NCBI GenBank assembly: GCA_027623615.1
Contig: JAQBVH010000293.1
Span: 1-5,258 of the forward strand
Origin: Planctomycetota bacterium
GTDB lineage: Bacteria > Planctomycetota > UBA1135 > GCA-002686595
Length of the DNA stretch: 5,258 bases
Reading direction: 5' to 3'
The position numbers and the translations under genes were made by a program. The notes beneath the pieces are model-generated. The model searched no databases and was not told the origin of the DNA. It worked only from the letters and a program-made list of their open reading frames with translations. This document shows positions 1 through 4,466 of this stretch, piece after piece. Position 1 is the first letter of the stretch. Every line of letters begins with the position of its first letter.

Positions 1-1
1 G

Positions 2-841
2 GGCGAGGTCGACCGGGTCCTCGACGGGCTCGCTCAGGTGGTCGACGAGAAGCCGTCCGCCGGTGAAGGCCTCGGGCTGCTCGTCGAGCTGGCCGACGGC
101 CGCCGTGTCGAGAGCGTGCTCCTGCCCAAGGACGGCCTGTGCGTCTCGACCCAGGTCGGCTGCGCGGTCGGTTGCACCTTCTGCAGCACCGGCACGCTCG
201 GGCTCGTGCGCCAGTTGACGGCCCTGGAGATCCTCGTCCAGGTCGTGCTCGCGCGGCGCAGGCGAGCGGTGCGCAAGGTCGTGTTCATGGGCATGGGCGA
301 GCCGGCCCACAACCTGCGCAGCGTGCTCGAGGCGATCCGGCTGCTCGGGGAGTACGGGGACATCGGTCACAAGGACCTGGTCTTCTCGACCGTGGGCGAG
401 GAGGGGTTGTTCGAGCGACTCGCGCAGGGCTCGGTGCGGCCCGCCCTCGCGCTCTCCCTGCACACCACCGACGCGGAGAAACGCGCGGCTCTGTTGCCCA
501 AGGCACCGCGGGTCGAGCCGCGCGAACTCCTGGAGGCCGCAGCGGCATACTCGGACGCGGTGGGCCACCCGCTGCAGCTCCAGTGGACCCTGCTCGCTGG
601 CATCAACGACGGTGACGAGGAGTGCGACGCGCTGATCGACCTCGTCTCCGGCCGGCGCATCGTCGTCAACTACATCCCCTTCAACCCGGGCGCCGACCTC
701 CCGCATCAGCGCGTCGACCCCGATCGCGCCCATGCCTTGACGCGGCGCCTGCACGCCGCCGGTGTGATCGCCAAGCTGCGCGACTCCGCCGGTCAGGACG
801 TCGGGGTCGGCTGCGGTCAGCTGCGCGCCGCGAGCGAGTGA
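2..841 (+). CDS. RlmN/Cfr-superfamily radical SAM RNA methyltransferase, 5' end cut by window edge
   Basis: The reading frame is open to the left edge, so the start and N-terminal accessory domain lie outside; a GTG at 38 is in frame but probably internal. Numbering from that GTG, Cys42, Cys46 and Cys49 form the CxxxCxxC motif that binds the 4Fe-4S cluster and SAM. Cys35 and Cys259 (in GCGQL) match the two catalytic cysteines of RlmN, with the same 7-4-3 spacing. GMGEP (85-89), SLH (140-142) and NYIPFNPG (211-218) are further family motifs. RlmN methylates C2 of A2503 in 23S rRNA and A37 of some tRNAs, in the cytoplasm. Several stretches (MGMGEPAHN, VFSTVG, SAGQDVGVGCGQLR) recall, from memory, a divergent RlmN-like group often annotated only as 'RNA methyltransferase', so the target is uncertain and no symbol is given. 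It converges with the minus-strand acetyltransferase gene, with four bases between the stops. Family assignment is very secure; substrate is inferred. Confidence 0.93.
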   Translation, partial: GEVDRVLDGLAQVVDEKPSAGEGLGLLVELADGRRVESVLLPKDGLCVSTQVGCAVGCTFCSTGTLGLVRQLTALEILVQVVLARRRRAVRKVVFMGMGEPAHNLRSVLEAIRLLGEYGDIGHKDLVFSTVGEEGLFERLAQGSVRPALALSLHTTDAEKRAALLPKAPRVEPRELLEAAAAYSDAVGHPLQLQWTLLAGINDGDEECDALIDLVSGRRIVVNYIPFNPGADLPHQRVDPDRAHALTRRLHAAGVIAKLRDSAGQDVGVGCGQLRAASE

Positions 842-848
842 GCGCTCA
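839..848. repeat. 10-bp perfect palindrome joining two convergent stop codons
   Basis: TGAGCGCTCA reads the same on both strands. Its first three bases are the TGA of the plus-strand methyltransferase; its last three, read on the minus strand, are the TGA of the acetyltransferase. Pairing does not extend further and there is no T-run on either side, so it is not a convincing terminator. No other terminator separates the two genes, and their transcripts probably overlap. Confidence 0.85.
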
Positions 849-1304
849 GAGGTCGCGTCGGAAGTTCACGCACTTGTCGACGCGCTCGAAGCCGAGGCGC
901 TGGTGAGCGTCGATCGAGTGCTGGGCGTCGGCCCACGTGTCCGAGGCAAACTCGCGGCAGCCGTGCTCCCGCGCCCAGGCCATGCCCGCTTCGACGAGGG
1001 CGCGGCCGACGCCTCGGCGGCGCTGAAGCTGGTGGACGAACCAACCCTCGAGGTACCCCACCGCATGACGGGGATCACATCCATCCGCGTGGGAGCGCAG
1101 GCCGACCTCCGCGAACCCGACCGGCGCTCCATCGACCTCGGCGATGAGGACCGTGACGGGCATGGTGCTGCACGGCTCCCCGCGCAGCCACCGATCGAAC
1201 TCACCCTCGTGCTCCTCGGCGGTGTCCGAGGTCCACAGCTCGCAGCGCATGGTCACGATCGCCCTGCGGTCAGAGGCGTCTGCGGTGCGAACCGTGACGG
1301 TCAC
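846..1304 (-). CDS. GNAT acetyltransferase resembling aminoglycoside 6'-N-acetyltransferase (AAC(6')-I type)
   Basis: A complete 152-residue single-domain GNAT protein that should transfer acetyl from acetyl-CoA to an amine. The acetyl-CoA loop is RRRGVG at residues 95-100. The segment from about residue 82 to the end follows chromosomal AAC(6')-I enzymes (AAC(6')-Iy and -Ig, compared from memory): a GYLEG strand (83-87), GCREFASDT (115-123) and HQRLGFE (134-140). The acidic residues Glu86 and Asp122 fall at positions conserved in that subfamily. Length matches the family (about 145-155 residues). The GTG start overlaps the proS stop as GTGA, so it should be translationally coupled to proS; it has no strong Shine-Dalgarno of its own. 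Homologues include both true resistance enzymes and acetyltransferases of unknown substrate, so aminoglycoside activity is an inference only. Confidence 0.88.
   Translation of the reverse strand: MTVTVRTADASDRRAIVTMRCELWTSDTAEEHEGEFDRWLRGEPCSTMPVTVLIAEVDGAPVGFAEVGLRSHADGCDPRHAVGYLEGWFVHQLQRRRGVGRALVEAGMAWAREHGCREFASDTWADAQHSIDAHQRLGFERVDKCVNFRRDL
1301..1304 (-). other. GTGA stop/start overlap of proS and the acetyltransferase
   Basis: Read on the minus strand, the bases GTGA contain the GTG start of the acetyltransferase and the TGA stop of proS. A four-base overlap of this kind normally means one mRNA and translational coupling by terminating ribosomes. It also fixes the acetyltransferase start. 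Confidence 0.88.
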
Positions 1305-3031
1305 TTGCGTCCGGCCTGCACCAGCTCGATCACCCGCGCCACGGCCTCGTCGTAGCCCAGGTCCTCGCGCTCGCCGGACTCGCGCGGGGTGACCTCGAAC
1401 AGGTCGTCGGCCACGCCGCGGCCCGCGGTCAACCGGACCGGGAAGCCCAGCAGCTCGAGGTCCTTGAACTTCGCGCCCGCGCGCAGCTTGCGATCGTCGA
1501 GGCAGACGTCGATGCCGGCCTCCTTAAGGGCCGCGTAGGCACGCTCGCCGGCGGCGACCTGATCCTCCTTCTTGACGTCGACGATGGCAACCACGACCTC
1601 GAAGGGCGCGATCGAGAAGGGCCAGACGATGCCGCTGTCGTCGTGGTGCTGCTCGACCGCGGCCTGCGCCGTGCGCGAGACCCCGATTCCGTAGCAGCCC
1701 ATCACGAAGGGGTGCGGCTTGCCGTCCTCGCCGATGAACGTCGCGTCCATCGCGGTGGAGTACTTGGTGCCCAGCTTGAAGATGTGGCCGACCTCGATGC
1801 CGCGCGCCTGCTTGAGGGCGCCGGCGCCGTCGGGGGACTGCTCGCCTGCCCGCGCGAGGCGCAGGTCGTGGAACTCCGGCAGCGGGCAGTCGCGCCCGAC
1901 GTTGACGTTCAGGCAGTGGAAGTCGGTCTCGTTGCAGCCGGTGAGCAGGTTCGTGCGCCCCGCGAGGGTCTTGTCGGCGAGCAGGCGCGTGCCCTCGGCC
2001 AGACCGATCGGGCCGGCGAAGCCGACCTCGGCGCCCGTGACGCGCTTGACCGTGGCCTCGTCCGCGAGGACGACGGCCAGGCAGTCGAGGGCGTTGACCA
2101 GCTTGACCTCGTTGACGTCGAGGTCGCCGCGCATCATCACGGCGACGACGCCCTCCGCCTCGGGCCAGGTGGCCTGATAGAGGACCGTCTTGGCCATGGC
2201 CGAGGCCGGCATCGAGAAGAACTCCTCGAGCTGCGCGACGCTCTTCACGTCCGGGGTCGAGCGCTTCTCGAGGTCGGCCGGGTCGCCCGAGGCCGGCGCC
2301 TCGGCCGGGATCGAACCGGCCTTCTCCACGTTGGCGGCGTAGCCTGACTCCTCGCAGTAGAGGATCTCGTCCTCGCCCACGTCGGCGATCACCATGAACT
2401 CCTCGCTGCCCGCGCCACCGATCGCGCCCGCGTCGGCTTGCACCGAGCGGAAGTCGACGCCGCAGCGGGTGAAGACGGCCCGGTAGGCCCGGTCCATCGC
2501 CGCGTAGCTCGCGTCCAGACCCGCGTCGTCGAGGTCGAACGAGTACGCGTCCATCATGATGAACTCGCGCCCGCGCATCAGGCCGTAGCGCGGCCGCACC
2601 TCGTCACGGAACTTGTCCTGGATCTGGTAGAGGTTGACGGGCAGCTGCTTGTAGCTGGTGATCGTCTGGTCCGCGTAGGCGGTGATGACCTCCTCGTGCG
2701 TCGGGCCGAGGCAGAACTCGCCGCCCTTGGAGTCCTGCAGCGTGAACAGGATCCCGTCGGCCACGTAGCGATCCCAACGCCCCGAGCTGGTCCACAGCTC
2801 CTTGGGGTGCAGGATCGGCATCATCACCTCGAGCGCTTCCTCGCGGTCGAGCTCCTCGCGCACGATCGCGCTGATCTTCTTGAGCGTGCGCCACATCAGC
2901 GGCCCGTACGTGTAGAGGCCTGAGGCCACCTTCACGATGTAACCGGCGCGGGCCAGGAGGCGATGGGACGGGATCTCGGCGTCGGCCGGATCGTCCCGCA
3001 ACGTGACAACGTGGAGCTTCGTGAGGCGCAT
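1301..3031 (-). CDS. proS: Prolyl-tRNA synthetase, bacterial type with editing (INS) domain
   Basis: Cytoplasmic class II synthetase charging tRNA-Pro with proline; 576 residues, close to E. coli ProS (572). The start at ATG 3031 gives MRLTKLHVVTL, matching family N-termini; the in-frame extension upstream to 3094 looks non-coding. Order of elements: GPTHEE at 109-114, motif 2 beginning FRDEVRPR at 141-148, then an INS editing domain at about 220-380 with RGDLDVNEVK and an FHCLNVNVGRD segment whose His372 aligns with the editing His369 of the E. coli enzyme, then motif 3 with GCYGIGVSR at 445-453, and the anticodon-binding domain from about 470 to the end. The INS domain hydrolyses mischarged Ala-tRNA-Pro. 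It is first in a minus-strand operon and overlaps the downstream acetyltransferase. The sequence before the ATG (CCCTATCGCGCCC) has no Shine-Dalgarno, so initiation is non-SD or leaderless. Nothing looks damaged. Confidence 0.97.
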   Translation of the reverse strand: MRLTKLHVVTLRDDPADAEIPSHRLLARAGYIVKVASGLYTYGPLMWRTLKKISAIVREELDREEALEVMMPILHPKELWTSSGRWDRYVADGILFTLQDSKGGEFCLGPTHEEVITAYADQTITSYKQLPVNLYQIQDKFRDEVRPRYGLMRGREFIMMDAYSFDLDDAGLDASYAAMDRAYRAVFTRCGVDFRSVQADAGAIGGAGSEEFMVIADVGEDEILYCEESGYAANVEKAGSIPAEAPASGDPADLEKRSTPDVKSVAQLEEFFSMPASAMAKTVLYQATWPEAEGVVAVMMRGDLDVNEVKLVNALDCLAVVLADEATVKRVTGAEVGFAGPIGLAEGTRLLADKTLAGRTNLLTGCNETDFHCLNVNVGRDCPLPEFHDLRLARAGEQSPDGAGALKQARGIEVGHIFKLGTKYSTAMDATFIGEDGKPHPFVMGCYGIGVSRTAQAAVEQHHDDSGIVWPFSIAPFEVVVAIVDVKKEDQVAAGERAYAALKEAGIDVCLDDRKLRAGAKFKDLELLGFPVRLTAGRGVADDLFEVTPRESGEREDLGYDEAVARVIELVQAGRK

Positions 3032-3257
3032 GGGCGCGATAGGGAAGCATCCGGGCCGAGGGTGCGCCACCCGCGGACGGCCTGGTGGCATCAAAAAATC
3101 GAGTGCAAGGGGGGGAAACCCGGCGTGGAGGTCGGGGGAGCGTGATCTGGCTCGGCGCAGCCCTCACCGCCGCGCTCTCGTGAAGCTGCCAGTCGGGGCG
3201 CGCTGGCGCCTGCGTTCGAGGCCGGCAGGACCGCCCGCGCGGCGGACGAGCGTTCCT

Positions 3258-3287
3258 CCCGGTCCTCACCGATCGGTGACGACCGGG
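3258..3287. repeat. 30-bp near-perfect inverted repeat, candidate operator
   Basis: The core TCACCGATCGGTGA (3266-3279) is a 14-bp perfect palindrome. It is flanked by CCCGGTC (3258-3264) and GACCGGG (3281-3287), which are reverse complements on the same centre. Only the 3265/3280 pair fails (C opposite C), so 14 of 15 pairs match. The centre lies about 53 bp upstream of the TACGCT box and about 66 bp upstream of GTG 3339, a position typical of upstream activator sites. It has no T-run, and lying between divergent genes it has no transcript to terminate. A dimeric regulator site is the simplest reading; the regulator is unknown. Confidence 0.65.
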
Positions 3288-3324
3288 TTCTCCGATGCGA
3301 CGCCAAGGCAGCCCGGGTTCCGGC

Positions 3325-3330
3325 TACGCT
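3325..3330 (+). promoter_or_regulatory. Candidate -10 box for the 28-residue ORF and GNAT unit
   Basis: TACGCT fits TANNNT and is followed by eight bases and then GTGGAGG, which puts the expected transcript start at about 3338-3339. That would make the mRNA begin almost at the GGAGG. No clear -35 is visible. In GC-rich DNA a TANNNT is modest evidence; the spacing is what supports it. Confidence 0.45.
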
Positions 3331-3340
3331 TCGGGCCCGT

Positions 3341-3345
3341 GGAGG
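3341..3345 (+). promoter_or_regulatory. GGAGG ribosome binding site before GTG 3350
   Basis: GGAGG lies four bases before GTG 3350. That is slightly short, but this is the only strong Shine-Dalgarno at a plus-strand start in the window. It favours initiation at 3350 (the short ORF), not directly at the acetyltransferase start 86 bases later. The GTG at 3339 opens only a four-codon frame (VEDE) that ends at 3353. Confidence 0.55.
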
Positions 3346-3349
3346 ACGA

Positions 3350-3436
3350 GTGAGCGCGAACACCCAACCCGCCGCGCCGGTCCGCGACCGCGCGCTCGAA
3401 CTGCTCCTGCGCATCGGCGCGCAGGGACTCGCGTGA
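3350..3436 (+). CDS. Possible 28-residue leader peptide ORF overlapping the GNAT gene
   Basis: GTG 3350 opens a 28-codon frame ending at TGA 3434-3436, reading MSANTQPAAP, then VRDRALELLLRIGAQGLA. It is supported by GGAGG four bases upstream and by its stop, which overlaps the ATG of the next gene as TGATG, the pattern of translational coupling. The second half (RDRALELLLRIGAQGLA) could form a short amphipathic helix. I recognise no family. It might be a leader peptide whose translation opens the acetyltransferase start, a small functional protein, or a chance ORF in a GC-rich leader. Only the signal-plus-overlap context argues for it. Confidence 0.4.
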   Translation: MSANTQPAAPVRDRALELLLRIGAQGLA

Positions 3437-4242
3437 TGCGCTCTGCGCACGAGATCGCGCGGTTCGAGGAGCGCCGCCAGGCAGCCGGCTGCAGTGAGGT
3501 CTCGCTCGAGTGCGAGGAGATCGCGGGCGGCACGATGGGCTACTCCCATCCCGGCTGCTGGTCGAATCGCGCCGTCGGCCTCGGGATGGACGGACCGGTG
3601 AACGGCGCCGACCTCGATCGGCTGCTGCGGTTCTACCGTGAGCGCGACTGCTCACCCGAGATCGACGTCAGTCCCTTCAACCACGTGAGCCTCCTGCGCG
3701 GGCTCGGCGAGCGCGGCTTCGTGGTCCAGGAATTCGACGCGGTGCTCGTGTTCGACCTGGCCCAGGTCGACCGGTTGACGCACCCCTACGGCGCACCCTC
3801 GGGCGTGGACATCAGCGCCATCGAGGCCACGGACGCCGCCGCTTGCGCGCAGTGGGTCGCGGCCTCCACGTCCGGGTTCCGCACCCTCGATCAACCCATC
3901 CCCGAACACCAGGCCGCCATCACCCACCGCATCGTGCAGCACCCGCGGGTGAAGTGCTTCCTGGCGCGGAACGGTCAGCGCGCGGTCGGCGGAGCCGCGG
4001 CCGAGACCTTCGAGGGCATGGGCGCGATCTTCGGGACCAGCGTCGTCCCCGACGCCCGCGGTCGAGGGATCCAGCTCGCCCTGATGCTCGCGCGCTTGCG
4101 CTGGTTGGCGGCCCAAGGAGCGTCGTTCACGACCGTCGGCTCCAAGCCGGGCATCGCCACCGAGCGCAACGCCCGGCGCCTAGGGTTCGAGATGGCGTAC
4201 CACCGCTGCACCTTCGTCTTGGGGACGGCGCGGCAGGAGTGA
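3436..4242 (+). CDS. GNAT-family acetyltransferase, two-part (N-terminal degenerate plus C-terminal catalytic domain)
   Basis: A 268-residue protein. ATG 3436 is chosen because the frame upstream (to 3295) is arginine- and proline-rich and looks non-coding, and because homologues recalled from memory begin near an ...ARR.E... helix like the one here. Residues 1-110 carry an N-terminal GNAT-like half with GLGMDGPV (48-55) and FNHVSLLRGLGERGF (81-95). The C-terminal half (about 125-264) has the acetyl-CoA segment TSVVPDARGRGIQLAL (201-216), with a glutamine in place of the last loop glycine as is common in this subgroup. It ends in a conserved ERNARRLGFEMAYHR stretch (243-257). The substrate is unknown; relatives are annotated only as GNAT N-acetyltransferases. 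The ATG overlaps the stop of the 28-residue ORF; a GTG at 3433 is an alternative start one codon earlier. Transcription probably ends at the hairpin at 4387-4425. Confidence 0.88.
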   Translation: MRSAHEIARFEERRQAAGCSEVSLECEEIAGGTMGYSHPGCWSNRAVGLGMDGPVNGADLDRLLRFYRERDCSPEIDVSPFNHVSLLRGLGERGFVVQEFDAVLVFDLAQVDRLTHPYGAPSGVDISAIEATDAAACAQWVAASTSGFRTLDQPIPEHQAAITHRIVQHPRVKCFLARNGQRAVGGAAAETFEGMGAIFGTSVVPDARGRGIQLALMLARLRWLAAQGASFTTVGSKPGIATERNARRLGFEMAYHRCTFVLGTARQE

Positions 4243-4279
4243 GCGCGTCCAGATCCGAGACAAATCAGGGCCAAGTTGA

Positions 4280-4290
4280 GGGGATTCCCC
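4280..4290. repeat. Short palindrome GGGGATTCCCC
   Basis: Five bases pair on each side of a central T. It lies about 25 bases upstream of the TATGAT box and could be a small operator or simply an 11-bp coincidence. No longer symmetry surrounds it and it has no terminator features. Confidence 0.3.
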
Positions 4291-4315
4291 AAAGGCGCGC
4301 GCCGCGGCTCATCCC

Positions 4316-4321
4316 TATGAT
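4316..4321 (+). promoter_or_regulatory. Candidate -10 box (TATGAT) of an intergenic transcript
   Basis: TATGAT matches five of six bases of the sigma-70 -10 consensus, which is rare in DNA this GC-rich. No matching -35 lies 16-18 bases upstream (the sequence there is G+C repeats). Transcription would start near 4327-4328, at the first CTCTCTCC repeat, and run about 100 bases to the terminator. Confidence 0.4.
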
Positions 4322-4327
4322 TACACG

Positions 4328-4431
4328 CTCTCTCCTCGCTTCCGGTCGGTTGCTTCTCTCTCTTCGATCTCCGCCGACCGATCGAGAACGCGGGCCTCGC
4401 CACTCTCTCCGGCGAGGTCCGCGTTGCTATT
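4328..4431 (+). ncRNA. Candidate small RNA with two hairpins and three CU-rich repeats
   Basis: Between the TATGAT box and the terminator lies about 100 bases with no ORF. CTCTCTCC occurs at 4328-4335 and again at 4403-4410, with CTCTCTCT at 4356-4363. Hairpin 1 pairs CGGTCGGT (4343-4350) with GCCGACCG (4373-4380), 8 bp with one G-T pair, leaving the second repeat in its 22-base loop. Hairpin 2 is the terminator, with the third repeat in its loop. Two hairpins showing pyrimidine-rich loops recall the layout of actinobacterial 6C RNA, but the loops are CU-rich here instead of C6, so it is not claimed as that family. Such loops could pair with GA-rich ribosome binding sites. It may instead be just the 3' untranslated region of the GNAT gene. 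Confidence 0.4.
4387..4431 (+). terminator. Intrinsic-type terminator hairpin
   Basis: AACGCGGGCCTCGCC (4387-4401) pairs with GGCGAGGTCCGCGTT (4411-4425): 15 bp with a single G-T wobble and a nine-base loop (ACTCTCTCC). It is followed by TTGCTATT overlapping the stem end, a modest T-rich tail on the plus strand. It would end transcription of the GNAT unit, 145 bases after its stop, and of the candidate small RNA, and insulate the LigD-like gene. Confidence 0.8.
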
Positions 4432-4454
4432 AGGGGGCGTTCTCCAGCGCCGAG

Positions 4455-4460
4455 TACCCT
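4455..4460 (+). promoter_or_regulatory. Candidate -10 box for a leaderless ligD-like mRNA
   Basis: TACCCT fits TANNNT and stands six bases before the GTG start, exactly where a leaderless transcript beginning on the start codon would place it. There is no Shine-Dalgarno in the preceding 20 bases, and the terminator upstream ends at about 4431, so the gene needs its own promoter in this small gap. No clear -35 is seen. Confidence 0.55.
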
Positions 4461-4466
4461 GATCCC

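Larger units (their letters stand above)
3032..3349. other. Divergent intergenic region between proS and the plus-strand acetyltransferase unit
   Basis: About 318 bases without a supported gene. It holds an A6 run (3093-3098) followed by a G7 run (3109-3115), the only AT-rich patch here. A short hairpin GGGTG-CGC-CACCC (3060-3072) lies in what would be the proS leader. A 30-bp inverted repeat is at 3258-3287 and a -10-like box at 3325-3330. On the minus strand a TTGCAC (3107-3102) resembles a -35, but I find no good -10 at the right spacing, so the proS promoter is not located. Open frames crossing this region show no family motifs and look like GC-driven shadows. Confidence 0.7.

Noticed and set aside
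1643..2347. Plus-strand open frame (234 codons) inside proS
   Set aside because: Antisense to highly conserved proS codons; the translation is rich in Arg, Ala, Gly and Val without any domain.
3032..3094. N-terminal extension of proS to an upstream ATG
   Set aside because: The 21 extra residues (MMPPGRPR...) do not resemble ProS, whereas ATG 3031 gives the family N-terminus.
3101..3108. CIRCE (HrcA operator) half-site GAGTGCAA
   Set aside because: Only one arm is present; no matching TTAGCACTC-type arm lies nine bases away.
3032..3110. T-box or other tRNA-sensing leader for proS
   Set aside because: GGGTGGCGCACCC on the minus strand superficially recalls a T-box, but the conserved TGGNACCGCG is absent and there is no specifier loop or terminator/antiterminator pair.
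3295..3435. Longer start for the 268-residue GNAT protein
   Set aside because: The upstream residues are Arg/Pro/Gly-rich shadow-like sequence, and the TGATG overlap at 3434-3438 fits a start at 3436.
3091..3549. Minus-strand open frame (152 codons) across the intergenic region
   Set aside because: The translation is low in complexity (Arg, Ala, Ser, Pro), overlaps the start of the GNAT gene, and has no credible start signal or family match.
4294..4303. GGCGCGCGCC palindrome
   Set aside because: A simple CG-repeat sequence that is self-complementary by composition; expected by chance in this DNA.
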